Assembly (NCBI GenBank): GCA_963556195.1
Contig: OY744525.1
Coordinates: 21,290,343-21,354,342 of the forward strand
Direction: 5' to 3'
Source of the DNA: Sepiola atlantica
Taxonomy: Eukaryota > Mollusca > Cephalopoda > Sepiida > Sepiolidae
DNA length: 64,000 nucleotides
The notes beneath the pieces were generated by a model that ran no database searches, was not told the DNA's origin, and saw only the letters and a program-made list of their open reading frames with translations. The position numbers were made by a program, and so were the translations under genes. Shown here piece by piece: positions 1 through 11,119 of this stretch (position 1 is the first letter of the stretch; each line of letters starts with the position of its first letter).

Positions 1-399
1 CATATATATATATACACACACACATATATATCATATATATATACACACACACATATATATCATATATATATATATACACACACATATATATCATATATAT
101 ATATACACACACATATATATCATATATATAGACACACACGCACATATATATATAATGTATATATTATATATATACACACACAATTCATACTATATATATA
201 TATACACACATACATATAAAGATATATATATATATATATATAGATAGATATATATAAGGATATATATATAAAGATATATATATATATATATAAAGATATA
301 TATATATATATATAAACATATATATATATATATATAAAGATATATATATATATATAAAGATATATATATATATATAAATATATATATATATAAAGATAT

Positions 400-448
<49 letters not shown>

Positions 449-559
449 AATATATATATATATAAAGATATATATATATATAAATATATATATATATAAA
501 GATATATATATATATAAAGATATATATATATATAAATATATATATATATAAAGATATAT

Positions 560-590
<31 letters not shown>

Positions 591-1450
591 AATATATATA
601 AAGATATATATATATATATAAAAATATATATAAAGAGATATATATATATATATAAATATATATAAAGATATATATATACATATATAAAAATATATATAAA
701 GATATATATATATATATAAAAATATATATAAAGAGATATATATATATATATAAATATATATAAAGATATATATATATATATATATAAATATATATAAAGA
801 TATATATATATATATATAAAAATATATATAAAGATATATATATATATATAAAAATATATATAAAGATATATATATAAAAATATATATATAAAGATATATA
901 TATAAAGATATATATATATATATAAAGATATATATATAAAGATATATATATAAAGATATATATATATATAAAAATATATATATAAAGATATATATATAAA
1001 GATATATATATATATGAAAATATATATATAAAGATATATATATATATAAAAATATATATATATATATACACATATATATAAAGCTATATATATACACATA
1101 TATATAAAGCTATATATATACACATATATATAAAGCTATATATATACACATATATATAAAGATATATATATACACACATATATAAAGATATATATATACA
1201 CACATATATAAAGATATATATATACACACATATAAAGATATATATATACACATATAAAGATATATATAAAGATATATAAAAATATATATATATAAAGATA
1301 TATAAATATATACACCCATATATAAAGATATACAAAGATATACACACATATATAAAAACATATCTACATAAAGATATATACATATACCAACAAGGGTATA
1401 TAAACATAGATACTTATATAAACATACATTATTCATATATAAACACACAT
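1..1450. repeat. TA-rich microsatellite/minisatellite array
   Basis: About 1.45 kb is almost purely TA, CA and short TATATATAAAG-type units. The first 190 bases alternate (TA)n with (CA)n. From about 240 to 1060 the unit is a TA run of variable length closed by AAAG or AAA. From about 1060 to 1330 a TATATACACATATATAAAG(C) unit dominates. Frames on the minus strand stay open for about 300 codons because TA repeats without TAA/TAG read as Tyr-Ile; these are not genes. The array is cut by the window edge, so its true length is unknown. Confidence 0.95.
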
Positions 1451-1454
1451 ACAC

Positions 1455-1773
1455 ATGTATATGTATACTTCATATATATATATATATATACGAATATATT
1501 TATTTATATACCTATGCATACATACAACCACTTCATATACATATATTTATATGCTTATGTATATCTATATAAACATATATACACTGACATACATAGATGC
1601 ATGCACATATATATGTGCATTGTTAAAATCAGAACAAAGCCAAATCAAGACATCAGATACTGCACACAGAAACGGCTCAATATTCTCTCAGATAAAACTT
1701 ATTAAAAATGATGTTATAAAAGCAGCTTTTTGATAGGCAACATTGTTTTATACATGCATATAAACACACGCAC

Positions 1774-1830
<57 letters not shown>

Positions 1831-1835
1831 GTATG

Positions 1836-1867
<32 letters not shown>

Positions 1868-2150
1868 TTAACATAACATGTGTTTAATATCTCTTCATAA
1901 CATTTATATTCTTTCACCTTGTATTTGTGCAAATATTTCATTTTGTTTTTCTTATTTTCTAGACACACACAAATATATAATTCCTCTCAGGTTTTGTTCA
2001 TACTAGTTAATCCAGTGAATCATTACTGGGTTTATATATTAGTGTTAAATAATAGAATTGTATATTTATTTGATATAGATTTTTATTTATACACACATTT
2101 TTGGCTACACATTTGCAAACATATTTCAGTTCTAGCTGGAAATTAGATGT
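1455..2150. other. AT-rich sequence with no recognised gene
   Basis: This stretch holds a long (TA)n tract at about 1776-1864 and otherwise AT-rich sequence. Short open frames have Tyr/Ile/Asn-rich content typical of AT-rich noncoding DNA. I see no family similarity, splice-anchored exon or RNA gene. Confidence 0.6.
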
Positions 2151-2151
2151 A

Positions 2152-2247
2152 CTTCGTCAGACCAAGTTCTTAGTATGGAAGCAGAGATGAAAATCATTTG
2201 AAGCATTTTTATCTCTGCCTTCGTACTAAAAAGTTGACCTGACGAAG
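2152..2247. repeat. Imperfect inverted repeat (hairpin, ~42-bp arms)
   Basis: The left arm starts CTTCGTCAGACCAAGTTCTTAG. The right arm ends with its near reverse complement, CTAAAAAGTTGACCTGACGAAG. Inner parts also pair (GCAGAGATGAAAA with TTTTTATCTCTGC), leaving a loop of about 11 nt. The arms differ by a few substitutions and one or two indels. The right end (CTGACGAAGC) is followed by a short stretch and then a (TA)n tract, like several other repeats in this window. It may be a foldback or MITE remnant. Confidence 0.8.
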
Positions 2248-2249
2248 CA

Positions 2250-3775
2250 AAAAATCTGTGTTTAATATATATATATATATATATATACAAACATATTAAA
2301 CAGTATAAAATTAGATTCCAGTGACCATGTCTTTATTCAATCTTAAAGAGATTCAGTTATTTATACATAATCTATCCTTACGGATTTTATTTTTCAATAA
2401 TTTGGTAGAATTCTCTAGGAATATTGTTAGAATGGATATCTTTATGAAAAATGCACATATTTTTGCTAATTCTGTCATTGTGTGGAATATGGTGTCGACT
2501 CATAAAAGCAAAGAGTGACTTATTTTCTTAATGAAACTGCATATATGAATGCTTTAATAATGAGAGTTTTCTTTTTTCTTTCATGATGTTTTGTGCACAA
2601 TTTCGGCCTCTCCTTCTCATTAGTCACATTCATTGAAAATCCAAGATATATAACTCTGTACTTTGTTTGTCTGAGTGATGATGAAAAGGACCGTAAAGAA
2701 CTGGATTCATTTAAGAATGAATAAAAACATGGTCAGTGGAATCTAATTTTCTATTGTTTATTTATACATGCTCTGGAGTTAAAAATTAATACCTATTGAG
2801 CTTAAACCTTGAAAGTTTGACATTATATATATATATATGGGAGAGAGAGAGAGATTCGCACTAGAACACACACATGCACTCAAATACACAGAGTGAATTC
2901 AGTTTTAAACTTATTAGAATTCAGTCAGTATTTCAATGAAGATAATTTGATATTAAGTTTATCTTATGTACCCCCCCCCCCCCGTCCTCTTCTAAACCAA
3001 TTCTTCTTTTATTTCTCCTCTTTTCTATTTTAAATTCAAGGAAGAAATTTAAACTAAGTTTCTGATTGGCGGGTAATTTTTTGGCACTGGTCTCCGTGTT
3101 TGACATCTGCATTTTCACTCATGGCTGCACAACTTTAAGGATAAGTTTTGATATATAAATAATCCCCTAAGTCAGAAAACAAAAATTAATAAAAAGAAAG
3201 AAAAAAAAATAAGGTAAAAGAAAAAAAAAAACTAGCTTGTCTACTTGAGTACATATACATATATAGTTCTTTTACCATTTTTTGTTTGAAAATATAAAAT
3301 CAGGAATTCAAAACATTCAAGACAATGGTTAATCTCCGCAAGAAATCGATTCTATGTTTGCCTACTCTGAATACGAACAAATTTGTTCTTTCTAGAATAC
3401 GACTAATCTTGTGTGATGATTTTTCTTTATACAAGAATCAATATATTCCACATCATATTAAAAAGTTGTTTTTTTATTATCAGGTTTTTTTTTCTTCTCG
3501 TTTACCTCCCTTTTTAGTATCTTTCTTTTTCTTTTTTTTTTTTTTTACTGTTGTTGCTTTGTTTATTTGTTGTTTCGATTTTATTTCTTTTAAGGCTTTT
3601 TTTTCTCCCTTTTTTGTTTCTATCCCTTTATTACACCACTTTCAAAAAAAAAAAAGTTTTACAATTTTTTATAAAAAGTCAATATCGCTGTAAAAATCCT
3701 ATGAAAGAACCGAATGAAAAAGATTTAATGTGTTGTATGGCATCAAATTATCTAGTATTGAAAGATGCATTAATA
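2250..3775. other. AT-rich stretch, no gene recognised
   Basis: Contains a (TA)n tract near 2264-2288, a C-run at about 2971-2985 and T-rich tracts at 3480-3660. The open frame at 3325-3693 is driven by poly(T) (a Phe run) and looks spurious. I recognise no repeat family or coding exon. Confidence 0.55.
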
Positions 3776-3778
3776 TTT

Positions 3779-3797
3779 GGTTTAGCTTTATTGTGTG

Positions 3798-3845
<48 letters not shown>

Positions 3846-4055
3846 CACACAAAAGATAAAATATTTATAATTTGTTTTTAGTTGACAAGGACATTATTAT
3901 TTTAATAGAGGAATTAATCAGAATTTTCGGTTGCCTTCGAACATCGTCAGTGATGAAGCTGAAATATATTATGCTGTCACACACACACACAAACATCATA
4001 TATACACACACACATCATATATATACACACACACACATCATATATACACACACAC

Positions 4056-4094
<39 letters not shown>

Positions 4095-4310
4095 TTCTAC
4101 AGACAAACTGTTTCCTTGTATCACAGCTCTTGTGTGGTTAGACAGGCAAGTACTTCAAGCCAGTATTAAAACAACCATTTTTACAGTCGGCGATTCTAAC
4201 CATTAGGCTACCGGCACAGGCCACGAGTAAGTGAAATCTTAATGTTTATATAAACACTATCAATGAGTGCTCCATTCGTTTTTATTAAAAGCTTTGCATT
4301 ATATACATAT

Positions 4311-4356
<46 letters not shown>
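3779..4356. repeat. Cluster of CA/TA microsatellites
   Basis: (CA)n(TA)n tracts lie at about 3797-3850, 3976-4092 and 4303-4356. The middle tract alternates an ACACACAC block with CATCATATAT in four successive units of about 20-24 bp. The AT-rich DNA between them holds a tRNA-like fragment, listed separately. Confidence 0.85.
4176..4230 (-). repeat. tRNA-like A-box fragment (truncated SINE head?)
   Basis: Read on the minus strand, this contains GGTAGCCTAATGGTTAGAATC, which resembles a tRNA 5' half with a Pol III A box (pattern TRGCNNAGTGG). No B box (GGTTCGANTCC) follows at the normal spacing, so this is a truncated SINE head or tRNA fossil, not a tRNA gene. Confidence 0.45.
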
Positions 4357-4579
4357 GTATGTTATATTTTTTTTATCCAATAAACATTCTGCAGAAAGGT
4401 TTCCCTGACAACCTCTCATATCCTTCTTCTCATCACAGTCAGTTCCAGATGTCAAGTCAAAAATAACGTATGAACTGAAATGAAATCAAATCAAATTTCC
4501 GCTCAGGACAACATTTCTTTCTTTCCTTAGCTTTATTTATTTTTTTTAAAGATCTTTTTATCTTTTTGATCTTATTTTA

Positions 4580-5080
4580 TATCGGGGGGGGGGGGGAGTA
4601 TATCTCATTTTGCCTCGTCCCCTTTTTACTTCCATCTCTTTCCCCTTCGCCCCTCCCCCTCCGAATTCATTTATTCCATTTATCCATTTTTATATCTCCT
4701 CATTTTCTCTTCAACGTTGTCTCTTGCAAATTCTCTATGTCATTCTCTAAGGCTTCAAGTTTCTCGAAAACTCATTGTCTGTTTATTTATTTTATTTTTA
4801 TGGCGGGGGGGGGGGGGGGGGTTATGATTTCGAGTATAACTTCCGAAATATGTAAAATCTACAAATAAGGATTTGCAACTTACACACAAATCAATATGTC
4901 ACTCTTTCAACATAAAAAAAAGAAGAAAAAAAAAAAGAATTTATGTATATATTTATTTCCGTTTTATATACACACATGTGCACCCAACTTCTACACCGAA
5001 CCATTGATGTTTTCACACACTTGTTCATATATATATTAAATGTATTGATATCATACCTCCCCCCCCCCCCCAAAAAAAAA
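4580..5080. other. Homopolymer-rich stretch with poly(G)/poly(C) runs
   Basis: G-runs at about 4584-4597 and 4805-4821 and a C-run at about 5059-5071 followed by poly(A) sit in AT-rich DNA. The C-T rich block at 4615-4680 gives low-complexity open frames. No gene is recognised. The long G tracts may be slippage-prone and could form G-quadruplexes on one strand. Confidence 0.6.
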
Positions 5081-5327
5081 AAAAATAATATAATTCAATA
5101 AGAAGTTTGTATTCATTAGTATTTCATCTGATAGTTATCAATACATTTTTGTAAACCTATGTAAAAATAAACAAAATTCCTGGTAACATCCTAGATCGAA
5201 ATATGACCGCATTTGGAGCCATTAAATTTCATACATAAAATATGCTGTTGACTCGTTAGATGAGTATAACCATCGATGACACAAGCCAGTCCAGTTGTTA
5301 TGAGAGCATCAATATGCATGTATATGG

Positions 5328-5746
5328 AAGTGGCATGGTGCAATGGCTATAGGTATGCAGTGTTGGCTCGATGTGCAAAGATCGAGTTCTGTCGGGGCTA
5401 CTGCATCACTTTGACTAATACCTTTGGAAAAGTTATGAATCCATATATCCTCCATCCAGTTATAGATTAAATTGTAGGTTAAACTAGACTCTCAAGCCTT
5501 GGTTGTGCTAGGAGAAGGAAAACTCTGAAATAACACCAGTCTTTCTCTGCTTATCTCGGCATTATTTTCAGCCGTCCTGAACCTCTTGCCACTAAACTCA
5601 AACAATGCCAGTTCAGGAGAAGTGTAGTTGGTGATTTTGCAACCGTTGCTTCACTATAGACTCCCCGCATAGGAACCCTTACATAGGGTATCCATTGTCT
5701 TTCGAGACTGAAAAAAGGGCTATATATATATATATATATATATATT
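5328..5746 (+). repeat. tRNA-headed SINE, decayed
   Basis: Positions 5331-5405 look like a tRNA-derived head: GGCATGGTGCAATGGCTATAGG gives an A-box-like block, and about 45 nt later AGATCGAGTTCTG resembles a B box. Downstream are modules shared with other copies in the window: TATGAATCCATA, CTCAAGCCTTGG and GAGAAGGAAAACTCTGA. The same order of the middle modules occurs at 31.91-32.08 kb, and GAGAAGGAAAACTCTGA recurs at 61.3 kb. The element ends near TTTCGAGACTGAAAAAAGGG against a (TA)n tract. tRNA-derived SINEs are well known in octopus; the exact family is not assigned. Confidence 0.6.
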
Positions 5747-6118
5747 GAATCGTGGTATTTGTCCAGTGTCGGGCATTCCGCCTTCCACTGAAAGTTGAAA
5801 TTTATGGGGTATACAAATTCATATGTCATATAAACTCACAAGATTCACATCTTCTCCTAAAATACCAAACATTCAGAAAAGTCGAGTTTGACACAAGGTC
5901 ATTAACCGTCAAAATGAAAATAAAAATATCGCCAATGCCCATATAAATAATTGAATCGCTTTGCTATAACTTGCAGAAAAGAAAAACAGAACATTTGGCA
6001 TGGATCCTGGATTGGATAGGATAAAGAGGGCGGTTGCGTCTTTGAAAACGTGTTATATAATGACGGACATAACTTGTGGGATTATAAAAACTTTTATGAG
6101 AGTGTTAGATAATGGCCC

Positions 6119-6180
6119 TGGAGAGATGGACGCATCTGTGGAAGTCAAACCCGACTTCCACAGATGCGTCCATCTCTCCA
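6119..6180. repeat. Perfect 28-bp palindrome with 6-nt loop
   Basis: The left arm 6119-6146 (TGGAGAGATGGACGCATCTG then TGGAAGTC) is exactly complementary to 6153-6180, with loop AAACCC. Arm identity is 28 of 28. It directly adjoins a 5S-rRNA-derived segment on the right, so it may form the body of that element. Such a stem would be very stable in RNA or single-stranded DNA. Confidence 0.97.
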
Positions 6181-6211
6181 TGTCAGCATGTATATCCCAG
6201 TTAGGAGAGAT

Positions 6212-6328
6212 AACATACGGCGCCTAGTATTTCCAAATGGTCACCCATCTTGTACTGGCCAGGCTAAATGTCGCTTAACTTCAGTGATCTAAGGAGAACT
6301 GATGTGTCAACGTGATTATGTCGTGCAC
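6212..6328 (-). repeat. 5S rRNA-derived sequence (SINE3-type head or 5S pseudogene), copy 1
   Basis: Read on the minus strand, this aligns along essentially the whole 5S rRNA. GAAGTTAAGCGACATTTAGC matches the conserved GAAGCTAAGCAGGGTCGGGC region (A box/intermediate element). AGATGGGTGACCATTTGGAAATA matches the C-box region GGATGGGAGACCGCCTGGGAATA. The 5' end reads ACGACATAATCACGTTGACAC in place of ACGGCCATACCACCCTGAACGC. Divergence is too high for a functional 5S gene. Two more copies lie at 56.3 and 39.0 kb, so this is a dispersed family; 5S-headed SINEs (SINE3) are a known class. Confidence 0.8.
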
Positions 6329-6339
6329 ACACCTTTATA

Positions 6340-6362
6340 CAAACATATATATACACACATTT

Positions 6363-6423
<61 letters not shown>

Positions 6424-6425
6424 GA
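6340..6425. repeat. (TA)n/(CA)n microsatellite
   Basis: Uninterrupted TA repeat flanked by short CA repeats, next to the 5' side of the 5S-derived element. Confidence 0.95.
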
Positions 6426-6429
6426 TTTG

Positions 6430-8550
6430 TGTGCCTTAGAAAAGATTAATTTCCCTTCTCCATTTTCCATTATTTTAACCCCCCACCCCCTCCTCCCTGA
6501 GAACCGGTTCTGTCCTCCAAGATTGTCTCTTATTTAGATTTCTTTTTTTAGTTTTTCAATTTAATCCTTCAGCAAAAAGATTATTTTCTTGAATTGGATA
6601 TTGCGGATGGAAAAATATCTAATGTGTTGTATCATATCAAATTATCAAAAATTAACCACATAAAGAAAAGGATGAAAAAAGAAAAACTGAAGAAATGATA
6701 ATAAGATAGAACAAAAAAACATAAAAGAAACATAAAAGAAACATAAATGCTAACATTAAATTTTATGTCGTTTTAAACCCGTTTTTTTTTTTTAATGTTT
6801 TTTTTTTTTTTCAGAATGTATTAGCAAAGCATTGATCCTGGCAATCTTCTTATGATATCAACAATGAAGGAAATGAAGACCCGGTAAAAAGAAACAGTTT
6901 GGCCTCTCATCAAAGATGCATTCTTCTTTAAAAACAAAAAGAAAAGAAACATTTTAGACAACAAATGAAAACCAAAATAAAAGGAATGTTCAACAACAAT
7001 TATATTATCTCAAAGTTTATTCAAAATGAAACTTGTTTTTTTTTGAAGGGGGATCATTATTCGCGTTATTATAACGATATTTTTTCTTTTTATTTATTTG
7101 GTCATCAGTGTTTCATTTTCTTTCATTCTTCACTATCATTATAAGTTTTGCATGTAGAATTTTCATAACATTAAAACCAATTTGTATTTTCTTGCTTGTT
7201 TGATAACCTTACATTTATCCACTCTGGTTCTGGATAAAGATCTCATTAAATTGATCATCCAACAATAAAAAAAAACAAAAAAATAAAAATTTTTGTAAAC
7301 CGAATAACAATTCTTTTAAAAAAAAAATGCTTATTTTATTTGAAATAACTGGAAAAAAAAAAACATCTTTAAAAATGTATCTTTTCACCCCTCCCCCCCC
7401 TTGCTCCCCTAAAAAAAATTGATTCCAATTTGATATGATTGTTTGTAAATGGTCACAAATTCAATGAAAAATGGTTCTAATTTGTTTTGTTTTTAAATAT
7501 AAAAAATTCATCTTTTAAAAATTTTTATTTATTTAAAAATGACGTGAAAAATGTTCAGAATATCATAGATACCACACTTTTCATAAATGCTGTACCTTTT
7601 AGGGTCAGATACTTGTATAAGATGCATCGTTTTAATTTGATCATTCTTCATTGTTTTTGTCTTTTGGGTTGTTTTTTTTTTTCTCAAAGCACCACCCACA
7701 TATTCACACACCTATCCAAGATAATCTAAATATTGTACTTGTGATACGGGGGGAGCGTGTTTGTGTCCAGGGGCAGAAAACCCCCTACCCACTGGTTGTT
7801 GGCAGAACTGTGAACGTGCGCCTGAAACGCTATTGTCCACTAGAGCGGGTTTCAGATCAATCCACTGACTACAATCAGGGATGTGGCCAATGTTGGGTTT
7901 GTGTAGAGGCCTGGAAATATTATTTGTATCCCCAGGGTAGAAGCATGATTGTTGTTGTTTGGGTTTCTTGTGTGAGCTCTGACCAGTCTGGGATGAAAGG
8001 GGCTTAGAATTGTGGGAAGAGGTAAAATCTGAAAAAGATATACATAAAGCAATTAAGTTTATGAGATTTGCTGGTATCATAAGCAACAGAAACGGTTTTC
8101 TTCACACGAAAATGTTTTTAGATTGTTGGCGGTTCTTTACAATTACAACCACAAACACATGAAAAAAGTGCCTCATCATTGAAAAAAATAAAATCGTTGC
8201 CATGGATACTCCAATAATCATAAACTATTTAAAAATATCAATGCATTTTGATAACAACAAGTAGTTTTGATTTGATGTTTATTTAATAAATTATTGCATT
8301 ACTGACTTCAGCCATGCTGTATACAAAAGGAATGGGCAAGAGAAGCACACACACTTTTTAACTTAATAAGTAGACATTCCATTGTTTCATAGACAAGAAC
8401 TAAATCCTAAACATAAAGCATCTCTTCCGGACAACCCGTACGAAACTTCTAAGACATAAATTTAAAAAGTTAGAGATCCCCTACAAAAAAAAAAAAAAAT
8501 TGGTTCACGAAGCACTCAAACATCAGAAGGGTAGAGTGACAAGTTATTGT
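6430..8550. other. AT-rich stretch without recognised genes
   Basis: Long A- and T-runs dominate. A GC-richer patch at 7740-8020 has overlapping open frames on both strands (about 118 and 124 codons), but the predicted peptides show no domain, signal peptide or family resemblance. CCCTACCCACTGGTTGTTGG and the surrounding text look more like a dispersed repeat than an exon. Treat the patch as unassigned. Confidence 0.5.
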
Positions 8551-8559
8551 GATGTTTGA

Positions 8560-9770
8560 GTTCTTCATGAACTAAAGATTTTGGAGTTCTTTAACGTTTT
8601 TTTAAATTTGTGCCTTAGAAGTGTGTTCAGGGAGTTTCGTATGACTTGTCTGGAAGAAATACTTTATGCTGATGATTTAGTGCGTGCCCGTGGAACAATG
8701 TACGTTCGACTTGTTAAGTTCAAAATTTGGAGGGATACTATGGAAAATAAAGGTCTGAGAGTGAATGTTACCAAGATTGAAGTGCTGATCAGTGTTGGAA
8801 AGCCCACAGAAAGAGCAAAGTTCCCTTACTTAGTTTGTGGAAAGGGAGTTGGGAGAAACTCAATTTTTTGTGGTATTTGTAAGCATTGGGTATACAAAAA
8901 AGTGCAATGGAATTACTGGTAGGTTGAGAGATAATAACCAGTTTGTGTGGCAAGAAGTGTGAGACAATGGAGATGGATGAGAACTCAGATGTAGGGAAAG
9001 TTTATTTGGATGGCGAAGCTATCGAGATCATCCATAAGTCTTGTTTCCTTGGTAAAAAGTAAATTCGTATGAATCAGAATGGTACAACTTTGTTGACCGG
9101 TTTGATTCTGTTGTTGCCATTCTTGCAGGAGGGACCATGTGAAGGTTGCCAACATCCCTAAGTGAAAGTGGTATTATGGAATCGATTGGATTCGAACTTG
9201 GCACACACAGGTTAGCAGTCAGCGTCGTTATCCACTTAACCACCGTCACCTTTCTTTGGTGATACTATTGGAGTATAAGAGTGGATGCAGTAAATTCAGG
9301 GAACTTCTGCCATTACTAACCAGCAGAGCATTACGGCTGTTAACGAAAGAAAAGGTCTATCAGGCATATATGCTCAGTGTGATGATGTATGAAAGTGAAA
9401 CCTGGCTAGTTAAGGATATGTGTTGCATGGAGAGAAATGATACGATGAATGTATAATGTGAGTCTTAAAAACAGGCTTAGATCTGATGAACTCCGAAGAA
9501 GATTACATCATGACAGTATAGGAAGAAGTGTGCAGAACAGGAGACTTTGATGGTTTGGTCACATCGAAAGAATGGCTGAGAGTGATTTGGTTAGTAGATG
9601 TAGAACAGTTGAGTTGGTAAGGAAAGGCAAAGGAAAACATTTGAGGAAGTGATAAGGATGGTTTTGAGAGAAAGAGGGCTAGATAAAGACCTGTCCAGAG
9701 ATAGGTTTGGGATCAATTTTTAAAAGCCATCCAACATATGCGAGCATGTAAAAAAGACGATGATGATAGC
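8560..9770 (+). pseudogene. Non-LTR retrotransposon family N3 fragment (RT and C-terminus), interrupted by a SINE
   Basis: An open frame at 8581-8922 carries the reverse transcriptase active-site motif EILYADDLV preceded by REFR, then WRDTMENKGLRVNVTK, the usual RT thumb-side segment of non-LTR pol proteins. After frame breaks, the reading continues with tail motifs: a SRALRLL..KVYQAY segment (about 9328), a WFGH-ERM-like segment (about 9552) and VLRERGLDKDL (about 9660), ending in a (GAT)n-like tail near 9755. A 197-bp tRNA-headed SINE splits it at 9054-9250. The 5' part of the RT and any endonuclease are missing. Stops and shifts make it a fossil; the clade is not assigned. Confidence 0.85.
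9054..9250 (-). repeat. tRNA-headed SINE nested in N3 retrotransposon
   Basis: On the minus strand the element begins GGTGACGGTGGTTAAGTGG (A box) and has a perfect Pol III B box AGTTCGAATCC about 55 nt downstream. It ends AATTTACTTTTT. Near-identical 10-bp target-site duplications flank it: TTTCCTTGGT at 9044-9053 and TTTCTTTGGT at 9251-9260. The host N3 sequence matches the uninterrupted copy at 54.65 kb (TTACCTTGGTGATACCATTGG) once the insert is removed, which confirms the boundaries. Length, head and TSDs fit a retroposed SINE. Confidence 0.85.
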
Positions 9771-10059
9771 ATTATGGGTTTGAGGTTTAGTCCTATACAA
9801 CAGCTGTACAAGAAGAAACGGTCACTATCTTGATGATTGCTTTGTGAATCTTTATTATTATTATCATCGTTCGTCTTCTTGTCAAACGCTGAGGTTAAAC
9901 GTTTCATGAATGACTTCCAACTTCTCCTGTCTTTTGCTATCTCACTTTTGTGACACACCAGGATCAGGATTTGAAATTACATAATATTGGAAACGAGGTA
10001 ATGACCATAAAAACCAAAACAAATCAGAGTTTAAGATTATTCATTAAAATATTTTGTAT

Positions 10060-11115
10060 TAATGAGTCAACACTTATCACGGTTAAAAGCCACTCGAGGA
10101 TAAATGTTAATTCAAAGTATTTTTTACCTCCTCTCCAGGAGGCCAGATACAAAGTCAGGTTTGGAAAGCCAGCGCACTAGGATCAGGGCGCGCTCTGGCC
10201 AACAAAAATTGCCTGAGCAGCCCCGTCTGCATTCCCCAGTAGGGGCGCCTCAAGCAATTAGCAATAAACCAACCCCTTCTCAAAGAGAAGGTAAAGCCTG
10301 GGAGGGTGGATATTCTGACACTGAACAGAACCACACTTTAGCTCGACAGGTGCCAGGTAAATTCAATGAATAGATTGTCAGTTGAATGATGACGAATATT
10401 ATGAGAGGATTGTAAATAATGAATGGAATTAACAAAATTTGATGACTTATGAAGATTGTTTATGATGAATTTTTATTGACATTTGATTTGAAGACGGCCA
10501 TGTTGTACCCCTCAGGGAAGCAAAATTGTGACAACTTGGGAAGTTCATGGAAAGAAAATCTGTTCATGGAAATTCCGTTTTATATTCGGCACACAGAGGA
10601 AGAAAAGTTCTTTGCAGTGGTGGTAGCTTGACGTGTTCTTGTTGTGATAGTTTTACAAGGACAAACCAGAGATTGAAGCTCAGTCAAGCCCCTTTCATGG
10701 GAATAATGATAGAGTAGAGAAAGACTAGCAACACCTCTTCTGTGAGAAAGAGGCTGCAGAGAACAAAATAGATCCCCCCTTCCCCCATTAGATTGCCAAG
10801 TTGATTTTGAACTCTGTCAAGGCAAGAAAAAGTGCCCCGAACCGCACCTCCCCAGATGTGGCAGTAGTACTTCATCTTAGGGCTCTTATATAGCTAGAGG
10901 ATTGCATCTTGGGGGGGGGGGGGTCAGGTACTTTTTGGAGCAGTGGAATGATCCAATCACTTTTACAGCAACTTTAGCAAATTTGATAGAAGTTTTCCGT
11001 TTTAGATCTGGAGTGAAAGTCAGTCGTAGGAGCTTATCAAACCAAGAGGTTTCCTCAATTAGAGAGTCATTCATTTCAACTGGAGAAAAACAAGGATCCG
11101 AGCGTTGGTGGTGAA
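10060..11115 (-). pseudogene. Non-LTR retrotransposon family N1, 3' half with SINE insertion
   Basis: Minus-strand translation gives a decayed ORF2 C-terminus: FDKLLRLTFTPDLK (about 11030), KMKYYCHIWGGA and LDRVQNQLGNLMG (about 10870-10790; compare MEYCCHIWAGA and LDKVQKRVVNLIG in family N2), then EGYNMAVFKSNVNK (about 10500). The 3' UTR follows to about 10060 and ends in a TTGACTCATTA-like terminus. A U2-headed SINE copy sits in the 3' UTR at 10116-10359. A G-run at 10912-10923 interrupts coding. 5'-truncated, with many stops. Confidence 0.8.
10116..10359 (-). repeat. U2-headed SINE family, copy 2 (nested)
   Basis: The minus strand contains the family core CCACCCTCCCAGGCTTTACC, GGGGAATGCAGACGGGGCTG and GGCGCCCCTAC, and a 3' end CTCCTGGAGAGGAGGTAAA, all shared with the copy at 14.75 kb. 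The head keeps GCTAAAGTGTGGTTCTGTTC, a degenerate, internally deleted version of U2 snRNA GGCTAAGATCAAGTGTAGTATCTGTTC. Matching AATTCAA duplications flank it (10109-10115 and 10360-10366). Removing the insert restores collinearity with the N1 3' UTR at 47.95 kb, confirming a secondary insertion. Confidence 0.8.
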
Positions 11116-11119
11116 AGGA

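Noticed and set aside
120..1454. Several 100-325-codon minus-strand open frames
   Set aside because: Pure TA-repeat translations (Tyr/Ile); no domain and they follow the microsatellite exactly.
6212..6328. A functional 5S rRNA gene
   Set aside because: Divergence in the A box, intermediate element and 5' end is too large; similar worn copies exist elsewhere.
7712..8086. 124-codon minus frame overlapping a 118-codon plus frame in a GC-richer patch
   Set aside because: No recognisable domain in either; likely a dispersed repeat of unknown type.
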